From Cylicocyclus nassatus (lineage: Eukaryota > Nematoda > Chromadorea > Rhabditida > Strongylidae), in NCBI GenBank assembly GCA_958299035.1, contig CATQJL010000305.1, positions 30,083,733-30,147,732 on the forward strand: a DNA stretch of 64,000 bases. Direction: 5' to 3'. This document shows, in pieces, positions 34,691-47,674 of the stretch. The notes beneath the pieces were generated by a model. That model saw nothing but the letters and a program-made list of their open reading frames with translations. It was not told the origin of the DNA and made no database searches. The position numbers were made by a program, and so were the translations under genes. Position 1 is the stretch's first letter, and every line of letters begins with the position of its first letter.

Positions 34691-35144
34691 TTCATGTTCT
34701 GCGAAGTAAGAACAGGCCGATACAAACTATGACTCCAGGAAATATATTTTATAAGTTTTTGAAATCAAGTCGCAGGGCTACAAAAAATGCATAAATCTGT
34801 AAAAACTTTGCCCCGCGTTTGTTAGCTATCAAAGCTCTTCCAAAAGTCCCGAATAAGAACTCTATAAATCAGCCAAAGTTGGACGTAGTGAAAAGGAAAG
34901 GTTGAAATCTCTAGCGATTATCACACTATCTCGATGATCACATTGGGAGTATGGCAGCTGGAAAAAGGAAGAAATTCCACAAAGGATACAACTTGGAGTG
35001 TTGTTTATCTTCACTGTCAGGTACTGCGGTTTAGTTTGGAAAACCAACAAAACTTATTATCAAATTATGAACTATCTACAATACCGCTCACATTTTTTGA
35101 AAAATAGACGCGAATGTATGGACATGTATGGACGTGTACGGACA

Positions 35145-36460
35145 TGTCCATACATCAGCGTCGCGTGGCCATATCTCGCTTCAAAGTGGACGAATTCTGA
35201 ATCCAAAGCCACCATTCGATTCAGCTCGGCGCGGAGAATCTTTTGATATATTGGAAGTGAGGGTACCATGTTTTCGATATTCCGTTTTCAGTTTTTTCAG
35301 TTTGTTCTACGGAGGTCCTTTCGCGAATATTTGAAGCGACGCCTACCCAACATAGAAGACTTTACTAAGTACTATTCCATAATGCTTTCTTGCAGATTAT
35401 TGTGCGCTAAAAAGTAAGCTCAGACTTTTTTCAAAGGAGATAGAAGCGTTGGTGAATTTGGAAAAATCATGCGTTTCTAAATTCTACTCGCCATAACTTC
35501 CTTCGGAATAAGTATATTAAACCCGAAAGCAGCGCCTTGCTCAGCCATCATGGCGAATCTTCTCATCTACAGCATGTCCTTGATATTTCAATTTCAGTAA
35601 TCTTGAATCTTTCTGAGGACGTCTTTTCGCGAAGGTGTAAAGCAGCGAGCATTGTCCCGAGTACATTCCAGCGAGGATATTTCAATAGCACTTTTTCTGT
35701 AGACTATAATGGTTAAATAGTAGCCGCAGTTTTCTTTTTAAAGGAAGTAGAAGGGCGAGTGATTTGTGGAAAAATCTTGTCTGCCCAAATTCTATCGCCA
35801 TATCCGCAGAATACGAAGCTATCTTGCTAAGCAGATGTGAGTTTCAAAATCAGCAGGTCGCATAATCTTTGCGAGCAAGTTTTCCGATCATTTTTTCTCG
35901 CTTTACGCTCCGGAGGCGCGCCGATGGATTTTGGTCAAAATGTTGATGCTCTTGAATTGTGAAGAAACTTCGCTTATAAAAGTTTTCGAACACGCTCTTT
36001 ACGAAAATCGTGGTCTTTGAGGATTACAGGGTTTTTTTGGAGAGATACGGTGAGGTGACTGTAACTGCATCACGAAAGTGCGTAATTTTGGCCGCACTTC
36101 TCGCGTATCTGTCAGAAACCTTGCCTGCTTGTTTTTTTCAGTCAAAGTTACTAGGAATTGTGCTACAGAATGGTGCATTACTCAGGCTCCAGTCCATGAA
36201 ATTCGTCGACTTACGAGCCTACAAAAACACGTTCTCATGAATTTTGCCCAAAATGTAAAGATCGCATATTTCGTCGAAATTCCTCCGTAAGCGCTTGTAT
36301 GACGCTCGTTGCAGATATTATGATCGCTTCGTTGAACGTCTCCCACTGTACTCAATATGGTGCTTGCGTCTGCTTCAGTTGTTCAATTGAATATCAAAGC
36401 TATTTCGTGGCTAGAGCTCAAAGCACCAAATCTAACACAATAAGATTCATTAAAAGATTC
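35145..36460. repeat. Long inverted repeat, left arm (1.3 kb)
   Basis: Reverse complement of 39,598-40,882. Shared blocks include the cgtcgcgtggccatatctcgc end and aaagcaccaaatctaacaca at the inner edge. Arms are moderately diverged and separated by 3.1 kb that includes another partial copy. It is probably an old foldback element. Confidence 0.75.
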
Positions 36461-38680
36461 CAGATACTTTGCAATCTCAGGCACGAATGTTTTTAAATGC
36501 AGAATCAACACACTTGATCTCTTACGTTTGAGGCATTCTGAGAATGAGTAATGAATAGCACCAATTCGTCATCTGTATTGCTATAGCTGGTCATGTGCGA
36601 TTACATTATCCGACCACAAAATGCATACCAAATACAACCATCAGTTTGTGTTTTTTTAAAATATTATTTTCTTTCAAAGTCTTACTAACCCATATCTTGC
36701 TATTACGTTAGTTCAGGAATGATATTCACGAAAGTCCCCGCGAAATGGGCTTTTCTTGCGAATAAAATGGACTTAGTGCGGTGCGATAAGATATCGCATT
36801 CGCGAATCCATTCCTTCTATACAAAAATGTTTAAGCAAACCTTTCTCCAACTTGTCTCCCTGTTTGCTCACTCTTCCAAACTCATTTCCATCAAGTGGTC
36901 AATATTTGACTAGGCTGACCTAACATTACAACATCAGTTTCGTTGATCTTTTCTTTCGCACTTCGTTACACCCCTCAAAGTGCCATTTATTATCGATGAC
37001 TATGCATCTAAATTACCCCAAAACTGAAATTCATGTAAAATCCGGGCCTTCGCTTTTCAAGACTTCTATGAATCTGCATTGAATTAAATTCGTAAGTAGA
37101 GCTTTGTGCAGAAAGCAAACTTTGACTGGACTTGCACTGCAATCTGTGAATAAAAATGCTTGTTAGGAAACCTACTACACTACAACCCAAAGAGTTTTTT
37201 TTTGATTTGGAAAAACTATGAATTTACAAAAGATTTCGCAAATGTACTACATTAGCGCTTCTTTGTCTTTCAACACTAATGTTTATATCTCTAAGTAGTT
37301 AAATGTACGGACTATTGCTAAAGAAATTTTTCACAATTTTTCTTGCTAGCTAGCGGCACTTCATTAATTCTTGCGACCAAACTTAAAATCGCGTTTGAAA
37401 TTTCGTCTTTGAGGTTTGGTTTTACGAGAGTTAAAAGATAGCTTTAGAGTAATTGTATTAAAACGCAAATCTTTTTTTACTTTCAAACACAAGTCATAAA
37501 TCTAGTTTTGGTTGATGATTTGAAGAGTTAACAAACTTTTTTCGATTTACATAGGAATATTCGCATCGACCTAATATATGGAAGCATTTGAGTTTGTTAA
37601 CGAATATTTTGGTGAATTACCTCCTTCCGTGAGTTTAACAGCATTTATATGAGTTAAAAAAGAAACACTTATTTCAGACTTTATAAAAGGCATGAAACTT
37701 TTTCCACTCTCTTATTACCTCAAGATAGGCTGAGGAACACAACATAAAATACTTCTCAAAAAATCGCGATCAAAAATATGCAAAAAGGTTAAAAATGGAC
37801 TAAGTCCCAGCTCACCTTGCTGCTGGGAGTAAAATGGGCTTTCAAGTCCGTTTAAAATGGAGGTAAATCCCATTTTACCCCATTCCAAATGGACTTTTGG
37901 CGTCATCTTTCGCAAGCGAGAGCTCAGGTAGGGTTGTATCATTTTTATTTCACCGCATTGCCTCGTGGTTGCGATGGGATGAAAATTTTTGGATAACGCG
38001 AGCGAAAGCAGATTCCGACCACTCTTCACCGCGAACGAATAAAATAGGGTTTGAAAGTCCATTTCCCTCCATTATGGATTCGTGGATATCATTCCAGGTC
38101 TAATCAATTTACTTCTCTTCCAAATCATTGCAGCTTGTTGACTTGCTCTTAAATGAATTACAAAAAGTGAAACTATTTGATATTTTCGGAGTCACTGGAC
38201 TCTCCCCGAAATCATTTGGGCAAGGTTGATTGGTATTACTGCACCAACCGAGCCCCGCTTTGCTTCATTATTGCAAGAGCATCTTCTGCTGGCAAATGAG
38301 TTGGCATGATTGCCATCTCCATAGATTACAGAAACTTAACTTGATCACGCTCACGCATAAGTTATCCATCATTACAACCCTTACACTGGTTTACTGGTTT
38401 TGGGGTCAGATAATATACCCACCATCAAACCTTGTTTGCTTGTTAAAATCAAAATATTTTGCTGACAAAAGGGGGCATGGTACATCCCCATGAATCTCAT
38501 TTAGTTCCGACAATTATAACCATAGAGCAGCCAAATACAAGCTTTCATCACATTTTTATCAAGATTAGACCTAAACTAATGATGCACTATCGTTGCGTTT
38601 ACACTATAAATGAATGCTTTCTATTCTATTGTATGGAACGCCAAGAGCGTATAGAATAAATAAATAAATGAATAAAAATA
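36461..38680. other. Loop of the long inverted repeat, unassigned
   Basis: AT-rich with no recognisable gene. Near 38,655-38,685 an (aataaat)n tract followed by aaaataaagg resembles the 3' tail of a non-LTR retrotransposon or SINE, but no coding region is attached. Confidence 0.35.
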
Positions 38681-39600
38681 AAGGATTTGATCAGCGCGTT
38701 GTACAAGCGCTCACGGAGGAATTTCGACGAGATATGCGATCTTTACAATTTGGGCAAAATTCATGAGGATGTGTATTTGTGGGCTCGTAACTCGGCGAAT
38801 TTCACAGACTGGAGCATGAGTAATACACCATCGATAGCACACTTCCTAGTAACTTTGACTGAGAAAAGCAAGCAGGCAAGGTTTCTGACAGATACGCGAG
38901 AAGTGCGGCCAAAGTTACGTACTTTCGTGATGAAGTTACAGTCACCTCACCGTATCTCTTCAAAGAGACCCTGTAATCCTCAAAGACCACGATTTTCGTA
39001 AAGAGCGTGTCGAAAACCTGTTCGAAAAACTGCGGTTGCGACAATTTATGGGTACATGTCGCTGAAATTTTTCGGTATTGCAGCTTTAGCGAAGGTGGCT
39101 CCTAATAAGGTTATATGACACTTCAGGGCCTGCTGATAATTTTACGCAGCTATAATTGCGATTCAAAGGACCCTCTGAGATGCTCGTTTATATGGCAGAA
39201 ACACCTTCCAGGACACTGCAAAATATTAGCTTTCACTTCTCTAGATTTGAACTTTCTGAAGTAAACTTGAACCTACCTCAAAAAAGACGTGGTCTTGGCA
39301 AATGGGTTGCGCACAATGATGGTTTCCTCAACGGGCCTTACGCTCAAATTTAAGCTTAGAGAATACAATTATTCGATAATCACGTTTTCGTATGTCGAAT
39401 TTAGAGCCGCGTAAACTTCCCTACAAAGCGTCTTCTGCAATTTCGGTGGGATCCCAGAAACTAGAAAACTTCCTCTACAGATCCATATATGGCAACCCTT
39501 AACAGCCCCCTGACACCCTCTTAAAATATGGTATCAACATCAAAGGCGCAAAAAGGAAAAAACTATCCGAATGACCTAAAGCGCTGATCAAATCCTTCCA
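38681..39600. repeat. Insert bearing a third partial copy of the repeat arm
   Basis: Ends carry ggatttgatcagcgc in inverted orientation (38,684 and about 39,582-39,597). From 38,701 to about 39,018 it repeats the right arm in direct orientation (tacaagcgctcacggagg). Confidence 0.55.
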
Positions 39601-40882
39601 TATTTTTAATGGATCTTATTGTATTAGATTTGGTGCTTTGAGCTCTAGCCACGAAATAGCTTTGATATTCAGTTGAGCAGCTGAAGCAGACGCAAGCACC
39701 ATATTCAATGCAGTGGATTCAACGAAGCGATCATAATATTTGCAACGAGCGTCATACAAGCGCTCACGGAGGAATTTCGACGAAATATGCGATCTTTAAT
39801 TTTGGGCAAAATTCATGAGGACGTTGTATTTGTCGGCTCGTAACTCGGCGAATTTCACAGACTGGAGCCTGAGTAATACACCATTCGATAGCACACTTCC
39901 TAGTAACTTTGACTGAGAAAAGCAAGCAGGCAAGGTTTCTGACAGATACGCGAGAAGTGCGGCTAAAGTTACGTACTTTCGTGATGAAATTACAGTCACC
40001 TCACCGTATCTCTCCAAAAAGACCCTGAAATCCTCAAAGACCACGATTTTCGTTAATGTTCGAAAACCTCTATAAGCGAAGTTTCTTTACAATTCAAGAG
40101 CATCACCATTTTGACCAAAATCCATCGGCGCGCCTCCGGAGCGTAAAGCGAGAAAAAATGAAATGACCCGAACAACCTGCTGATTTCGAAACTCACATCT
40201 GCTTAGCTAGATAGCTTCGTATCCTGCTGATATGATAGAATTTGGGACGACAAGATTTTTCCACTATTCACCAGCCCTTCTATTTCCTTTGAAAAGAAAC
40301 CTGCGACTACTCTTTAGCACATCATAATCTAAAAAAAGTGCTATCGAAAGATCCTTGCTGAAATGTACTCGGGACAATGTTCGTTGCATTACACCTTCGC
40401 GAAAAGACGTCCTCGGAAAGATTCGAGAATACTGAAATCGAAATATCAAGGACATGCTGTAGATGAGAAGATTCGCCATGTTGAGCTGAGCAAGGCGCTG
40501 CTTTCGGGTTTAAAATATACTTATTCCGAAGGTTATGGCGAGTAGAATTTAGAAACGCGTGATTCCAAAATTCACCAACGCTTCTATCTCCTTTGAAAAA
40601 AAGTCTGAGCCTACTTTTTAGCGCATAATAATCTGCAAGAACAGCATTATGGAATAGTACTTAGTAAAGTCTTCTATGTTGGGTAGGCGTCGCTTCACAT
40701 ATTCGCGAAAGGACCTCCGTAGAAGAAACTGAAAAAACTGAAAGCGGAATATCGAAAACATCGTACCCTCACTTCCAATATATCAGAAGATTCTCCGCGC
40801 CGAGCTGAATCGAATGGTGGCTTTGGATTCAGATCGTCCACTTTGAAGCGAGATATGGCCACGCGACGCTGATGTATGGACA
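39598..40882. repeat. Long inverted repeat, right arm
   Basis: Partner of 35,145-36,460. A frame of about 75 codons is open in this arm, the left arm and the middle copy, but most differences between copies change the amino acid, so it is not treated as a gene. Confidence 0.75.
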
Positions 40883-41133
40883 TAGGTAGAATGGCCCCGC
40901 TAGCTCTTGCTTCAATCTACCGCCTAATAGTTGCATACATCGACTGTACCTACTCACAATTACTGCTTGTAGAGCATTTATGTGGATGATTAGTTCTTAG
41001 CAACAAATTTTACAAGCAAGGCAATTTTTATGTAGAGTGAACTTGTGCATATGCTAGCTCATTACATTCTATTCCGTGACCCAAGAGCTTGATTTGGAGG
41101 GCGTACTGTGGAGATGTCTGCATTCCCTTTATA

Positions 41134-41839
41134 CCGGATGTCCCAAAAAGATGTGCACACTGTTTGATTGTTAATAACTCTCTTGCTTTCATGTCTTTTG
41201 CCGAGCTTGAGGTACCATTTTTTAGAGCGAAGTTCAACTTAGATTTACAGTATGGAGCGACTTATCAGCAGCTCTTCATTACTGTGGGATTACGGTAGGA
41301 ATTTCGAGGAGGATTTTGAGCCATTGAAAGCGGTATCTTGCCTCAGAAAGAAATCCAAACAAGCCAGACTACTAAACTGGGTTGATCGAAGTCGCTAATT
41401 CTAAATATGAAGGTTGCACGTCAGTACACCTTCATATTTAGAATTAGCGAGTTATTTTCTCTTTTTTTCATGAGTTATTTCAGATTTAGGGTAACAACTA
41501 AATTTCCAGTGTTGGTCAGAAATGTGAATACGCCATCAAGAAAGTTCGAAAAACTGGTGGAAAGTTATGTAGTGAAGTCGGCACGCCTGAAAACCTTGAT
41601 ACACAAATTTTTAGACTTTTTTGAAATTATTTCATCAAAAGGCCTATTCCACAATGACGCTGTATGCTGAAAGTTCGTACCGTGATTCTACTGTAATAAA
41701 GAGCGATTGTTGATTTGCTCCATAGTGTAAATTTAAGTTTACCCTCGCTCTACAGAATGGTACCTCAAGCTCGGCAAAAGGCATGAAAGAAAGAGTCATC
41801 AACGATCAAACAGTGTGCACATCTTTTTGGGACACTCGG
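41134..41839. mobile_element. Mariner-type MITE
   Basis: Ends ccggatgtcccaaaaagatg and its inverse, flanked by TA at 41,132-41,133 and 41,840-41,841. Arms are about 130 bp with diverged interiors. A perfect hairpin (41,393-41,449, ctaattctaaatatgaaggt arms) lies in the loop. No transposase. Confidence 0.78.
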
Positions 41840-41841
41840 TA

Positions 41842-42483
41842 TATTATTGAAGTTTATCATGCACCATGAAGAGATAGGAAAAACGCTTCTAAGACAAATA
41901 CTAGTTTTTATTACAGTAACATTTATGTTACTCCTTCGATGTTGCGGAAACGACTTTGTCATCACTTGTTTGCAGTGAAACGCAGCGGCAAAACAATCTG
42001 CTTTGTTTTTATCTCATTCAAGCACAATTTCCTAGTGCTGACTGCAAAGGGTGTATGTCAAGAGGCGTGATTTTTATTGCCAGATGGACACCAAATCGCA
42101 CATAATAAGTGTTTTGTAACTTTCTAAATTCATTTAGATTTTGGAGGAAGATATATTAGATACTTGCAAAGGTTGTTCAATCTTAATATCTTGGATTCGA
42201 TCCAAAACAGCAATTCTGAAGGGTCAAAAGTCCATTGAAAAGCCGTTAAGAACAAATTCGTAAATATTTTGGTCCGTTTTCAGTAAAAACCACTAGACTC
42301 AGCAGCTGGTAGCCATATATAGATAGTAAGCTAATGCACTTTATCTGGTACTTTTTGAAGACTCGCATAGCACTAAACTGGAGTTTTAAGTTGGTGACAG
42401 CCACAGAAATCGCGCCTCTTGACTGTCTCCCCTGACTGCAATCATAGTTCTAGTGGCAACACTTTACCGTATACCACCTTTCT
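41842..42483. other. Unassigned sequence before the LTR retrotransposon
   Basis: No gene or repeat recognised. Confidence 0.4.
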
Positions 42484-42488
42484 AGGCG

Positions 42489-42868
42489 TGTCGCCAAAGT
42501 CGACTATAAGAAGTGTTAGGAGTATTACCAATGGCGATACTGTAGATTGTACATACTGTATAGTTATTGTTCATTGTTAGTTAGTTTCCTTGTATTGTAG
42601 TGATTAGAAGAATGCCCCAAGAAATCAACTTCACCCCATCATCCTTATCACTATTTCTTCAGTCAAAAATGACTTTGCCAGTAAACAAATCTAATGATAT
42701 AAATACCGATGGATGAGTGAGGTCGGGGATTCTTCCACAAGTCTGCTCACCGGTCGGGAGTTCACAAGTATTTGAGGAAACAACCTTGGGTGTTGATAGA
42801 CTTTTGGATAAAGTTTAGTTCCCTCTAAGACCCGCGTGTCACGACAAACAAAGAAAATATTTCCTACA
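42489..42868 (+). repeat. 5' LTR
   Basis: 380 bp, starting tgtcgccaaagtcgac and ending aatatttcctaca (TG...CA). Nearly identical to the 3' LTR, with a few substitutions and small indels, so the insertion is not ancient. A tataaata sequence in the LTR (about 42,698) may be the promoter TATA box. Confidence 0.93.
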
Positions 42869-42869
42869 T

Positions 42870-42887
42870 TGGTGCATCGGCCATAAT
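42870..42887 (+). promoter_or_regulatory. Primer-binding site (tRNA)
   Basis: tggtgcatcgg starts two bases after the LTR. TGG complements the CCA end of a tRNA; the tRNA species was not identified. Confidence 0.5.
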
Positions 42888-43075
42888 CTGGAAATCTAGA
42901 AGAACGAGGTTGGTTAAACCTTGATTACAAGTTTAGATTATAAACCATATAAAACAAACGAACAAGTTTTGCGCAGCTGTTTCTCCAAGTTCTTTACAAG
43001 TGGTCCAGCTATTCGTAGCATACCGCAGTTATAAATTAGCTCGGAGTTCAGCGCACATATCTCCGCTTCCAATTT

Positions 43076-44410
43076 TTGAGCACAAGTCCCATACAAGTAG
43101 TCGATACTAGGCGCTATCTAAATTGCAACCTTGCTCAAGATGTCGATGAAAACTACGGTTTCCAAACGATTGCTGACTCAATACTCCAACAAGTTAGACA
43201 GAATCATTTCAGTTTAAAGAAGAAGGAGTACACAAGCTTAGTACTTCCGAAACCGAATCAAAATCCATGGTCCAAGCAACAAGTGGCTACATCTAACGCC
43301 TGGAGGAAGCCATTGGCACTATCGAAGCTGCCACCTCCAAAGTCGAATACGCTCTTCAAGAGTGCGGATGTTTGAGTCAGCCGGAACCGAACGAGCCAGA
43401 AGACTTCGAAGAGTACGTCGCAAAAGCGGAGTCGTCTCTTGCAATTGCATTTGACTATGTGCTCACACTACAAGGCCGAAGTCGCGCTCTAAGAACAAGT
43501 AATACTAAAACAACCTCAAATCAGCATGAGGAACAGTGCGCCATTACGAAAGTTCAGGCAAAGAAGGTGGAACTTCCCGCTATACCCATACCCTCGTTTG
43601 GAGGAAACTTATGGGAATGGGACAATTCTGGGAACTTTTTAGTACTAGCGTCCACTCACAAGACGTACCGGAGCTGTACAAATTCCACTATCTTCTTAAC
43701 GGTGTGGAAGGAGAAGCTCGGGAGTCAGTCAGGAAATTCCAGATTACAAGTGAAAATTACTCGGAAGTAGTGGACTTTCTCCTTCACAAGTATGGGAAGT
43801 CATACAAGTCTCATCAAGAAATTTGAAGAATGTTCTCCGAAATCGACTTCTCTGAAAGATCAGAGACCTCTTCTCGAACAACTGCAAGCGATTATGACTC
43901 AATTGGAACATTAAGGAGAAAATGTTGATGGTCAATGGATACAAAAACAAGTGTTGTCAAAATTTCCTGTATACATCCAACGTAACGTTCTAACGAAGAA
44001 ACAAGCTGTGGAGAAACAAACACCGTTTCGAATGCAAGATCTCCTGAACCTCATTGATGAAGTCATAGCATGCGAAGAGATGGTATTCTTATAAACAAGT
44101 AAAGAAACTCAACAAGCACAAGCTAGTCCAGTGAAGACAAAAACGCAAAAAGGTCTCGCTCAGGATTACATTCGAGTGTGCATGTACTGCGGCGAAAATC
44201 ACAAGTCCATCATGTGCACAAAGTACTCATCCCCAAGGACACGTTCACAATACCTACGGGACCACAAAATTTGTGTCTAATCTGCGCATCTCCGAAACAT
44301 ACGAGCACCCAGTGCCTGAAGCGTAAGTGCTTCAACTGCCAAGGACCACATCACACGTCATGTTGTTTTGCTAAGACACCCGTGGATACGACCTCATCAC
44401 AGTTAGAAAA
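43076..44410 (+). pseudogene. BEL Gag region, frameshifted
   Basis: Consecutive frames match Gag organisation: an acidic N-terminal part (about 43,372-43,560), the conserved core around ELPAIPIPSFGG (43,567 onward) leading into FWELFSTSVHS and YKFHYLLNGVEGEARESV, then zinc knuckles CMYCGENHKSIMC (44,176), CLICASPKHTSTQC (about 44,274) and CFNCQGPHHTSCC (about 44,329). Frameshifts lie near 43,625 and between the first two knuckles, plus stops near 43,825 and 44,095. Role when intact: capsid assembly and RNA binding. Confidence 0.82.
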
Positions 44411-45158
44411 CAGAGTGACTCAGAAGAACGCTGAAAAACAAGTGCGATCAAAAACCTTTTTACGAATGAAACCGGCAAAAGAAGTAAACCATCTACTGCA
44501 GGAACAAGAGAACACTAGAGATGACGCAGCAGTTTACGAGCTACGCTGGAATCCCGAAGAACTCGGCTCAGGTCAAACAACCTTTCTACCCACAGGAAAA
44601 CTCACGGTACTAGACAAGGAGCATAATACACTGAGGAAAGTCTGCGTACTATTTGACACTGGTGCTGAGACATCTTTCATAGACGAAGCGCTAGCAGACG
44701 ATCTACAACTTCCTACGATTTGGAAACAAAACCTGCGATTACGTACCTTTGGATCCAAAAAGATACAAGAAAAAACCTGTTTACTGGTACAGTTGAAGGC
44801 GTGGGACACAAGAGGCGATGAAATCACGATAGACCTCCTTACGCACGACATAATATTTAAGCCTTTTGAAGGTCCTGCACTGTCCAACGAAGACGTCAAC
44901 TACCTCCACGAAAAGAATATCCCGCTTGAAGCGATTGGGATCAAGAGGAAAGTGAAACCGCAAATTTTGCTGGGAGGCGACAAGTTATGGTCCTTCATCT
45001 ATATTGACAAACCTCAACTTCGCCTGCCCTCCTGGTTACACCTTATTGAAACTCAGATGGGCTATCTGGTATCGGGACAACTCAAGCCAAAACGGAACAC
45101 ATCAATCTTGACGAAGAAGACAAGTGGGATGGTTACTGGTCACTGGATACGCAAGTAA
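44411..45158 (+). pseudogene. BEL protease domain
   Basis: The open frame 44,178-45,158 (shared with the last Gag knuckles) contains the aspartyl protease motif VLFDTGAETSFI (about 44,646), a downstream hydrophobic segment and ILLGGDKLWSF (about 44,968), as in the BEL retropepsin. It is expected to cleave the polyprotein. It ends at a stop shortly after the MGYLVSG segment, separating it from the RT frame. Confidence 0.85.
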
Positions 45159-45163
45159 ACGCA

Positions 45164-45955
45164 GTGTCAACCGCAGAAGACGATAGCGAAGATGAACAAG
45201 AAAAATGGGAGAAGTTTTGGTCTCTAGATGCAGCCGGTACGGAAAGATTTGGTCACTCAGACAATGCTGGAGAAGCCCAGACAAATAAGATTGTCCTGCA
45301 GCACTTCATGGAAACAGTTGAAAAACGTGAAGATGGGTACTATGTTCGACTACACTGGAAAGAATACGTTGAAGACTTGCCGGACAACAAGATTATAGCT
45401 CAACGAAGTCTGTCTGTGGAACTGTTAGTCTGTGGAACTCACTTCGTAAAGATCCGGACATGCTACACAAGTACGACGAAGTATTTCAAGACCAGCCACG
45501 TCGTAACGTCCTTGAATACGTCCCAGAAGAGGAAGCAGACTACAAGCATTTACATTACCTACCCCATCAGGCTGTTATAACTCCTCACAAGACGACAACA
45601 AAACTGAGGGTGGTATATGACGCGTCAGCCCATTACAGAAACTGTCCTTCGCTCAATGACGCCCTACATAGAGGTCCAGTCATTTTACCCCAGCTATTTG
45701 GAGTGCTGTTGCGTTTCCGAATGGGACGAATTGCTATGATCTCGGATGTATTGGGGGTTCAATGGAATTCTCTAACAGACCAGCTCATACTCTTGTGCAG
45801 AATCAATACCCCCACAATAATAACCAAAAGGACAGCCACAAGTGCAATAGCTTCCATCTACGATCCTATGGGATGGATGTTACCTCTAGTGCACAAGTCA
45901 AAAGTATTCCTCCAATCACTATGGAAAGACAAGTTAGACGGGACACTGCTGTGAC
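45164..45955 (+). pseudogene. BEL reverse transcriptase remnant, catalytic centre deleted
   Basis: 45,164-45,580 and 45,460-45,954 are overlapping frames. Recognisable segments are YYVRLHWKEYVEDLPDNK, HYLPHQAVI, KLRVVYDASA, SLNDALHRGPVILPQL and RIAMISDV. The frame then jumps to LGVQWNSLTDQL. The intervening palm with the YxDD catalytic motif is missing, so the enzyme cannot be active. The following SIYDPMGWMLP segment belongs to the region after RT. Confidence 0.85.
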
Positions 45956-45995
45956 TGATGCTTGATCCAAAGAGTGGCAATAGATATGTCAGGAG

Positions 45996-46679
45996 ATGCA
46001 AGGTTTCAGCAAGGAAGTACTCCGATTCGTGGCTAAGAAATATACAGAAGTGGATATAGCAGCACTCGCAGATGCCAGCACTGAAGCTATAGCCACATGC
46101 ATGTATCTGAAAACAAATGCTGTTCATCTTTTGCTAGCAAAGGGAAAACTTCCACCGCTCAAGTACCAGATTACAATACCAAAATCGGAATTGAACGCTG
46201 TCACTTTAGCATTGAAAGTAATCAACTCGACAGTGACGCAACTATGCTCAATCGTAGCGATCCAAAACGTTTATCTCTTCACTGACTCGGAGATCGTATG
46301 CAAGTGGATAAGGGGGAGAACACATAGAGAAGCAGGAATAATGATAGTCAACAGTCTCAAGGAGATAATCGAGATTAACGACCATTTGGCAAGTAAAGGT
46401 ATAGCAGTCCATTATGGCCATGTCCCTACTGATCAGAATCCGGCGGATTGTGGGACAAGAGGACTGAATAAAGAACAACTGAAGAAACATTACTGGTGGA
46501 CCGGACCACCATTCTTAAATGGCTCGCCAGAAGACTGGGTCGCAGATTACAAGTTATTTAAGATAAACAACGAGCAAGATGCCGAGAGTAGTCCTAACTC
46601 AGTAATCATAAACCAAGCTGAAACAAGAGAAGAAAGGAAAGAAGGAAGCAAAAATGAAGATGTCCTTGAGCACCCCTGA
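45996..46679 (+). pseudogene. BEL RNase H-like region
   Basis: 227 codons. FTDSEIVCKWIRGR and HVPTDQNPADCGTRG are characteristic of the BEL RNase H-like segment, followed by WWTGPPFLNGSPEDW. A short gap with stops separates it from the upstream frame (near 45,953-45,990). Confidence 0.85.
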
Positions 46680-46788
46680 GAGGCCGTCCATATATCTTGG
46701 TCAAAAGAATCACAGCTAGAGCTTTGCGATTTTAAGGATATTATTACAGAGAAGGATTAGACTTGGAAGTGATCTTTGATTTTCTCTA

Positions 46789-47674
46789 TTGCTCAACATG
46801 TACACTGCACACCCCTGCGAAGATCTCCACGGCGAAGAAATCATGACAGCAGAGAAGATCATTTTACGAGTCCACCAACGCACATTTTGCACTCCTGCAG
46901 TGTTGAAATCAGTACCTCAGCTAAACATAAAACAAGATGAGGAAGGCCTCCTGAGATGCTATGGACGAATGGGGAGAAGCTGCTTGGATGATACGGCAAA
47001 AACCCCTTACATCATTCTGCAAAACACCTGGCTCTCTGACGCAGTCATTCGAAAAAACATTACCAGGGACATCCTGGCATAGGGCACACAATCGCGCTTG
47101 TTCGACAGAAGTTCTGGATACCTAAGTTACGTGCACAAGTAACTCGCCTCATCCGACGTTGTGTGGAATGCCAACGTTATAACAACCGTCCATACAGGTA
47201 TCCGAATCAGACCGATCTGCCACAAGTGAGGGTGCAACAATCGAGCCCCTTCCACATGTTGGACTGGATTACTTTGGTCCTCTAACTGTGAAAGTCCAGG
47301 AGGACAACATAAGCAAACGCTATGGGGCTATCATTACCTGCATGGTAACCAGACTCATTCACTTGGATGTGGGGTCCGACCTTTCCACTTCAGCATTCCT
47401 TAATATGTTGCGACGATTCTTCGGAAGAAGAGGAGTTCCAAGAAGCATCACAAGTGACAACGCTTCTACGTTCCTTCTAGGAAAAGAAATTTTGGCAGAC
47501 TGTATCAAAAACCTGCAAAACGATGCTACAATTTCAAGAAAATTGAGCAATCGCGAAATAATGGAAGCACATTACGCCTTTAGCACCGTGGCAAGGAGGA
47601 TTTTACGAAAGACTGATAAAGACAGTCAAGCTATCCCTCTACAAAACGCTGAAGAACTCGACTCCTACATTTGA
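46789..47674 (+). pseudogene. BEL integrase, frameshifted and truncated
   Basis: The zinc-binding domain is visible around GHTIALVRQKFW and RRCVECQRYN (about 47,083-47,185), and the core with TCMVTRLIHLDV and TSDNASTF (about 47,336-47,472). The frame changes near 47,080 and 47,270. The final catalytic Glu region is not found: after SNREIMEAH the sequence moves to a different part of the protein, so a segment is missing. Confidence 0.82.

Noticed and set aside
36010..36240. A ~75-codon frame open in all three repeat copies (also near 38,802-39,044 and 39,796-40,044)
   Set aside because: Most differences between copies change the amino acid and few are synonymous, so there is no sign of protein-level selection; likely open by chance.
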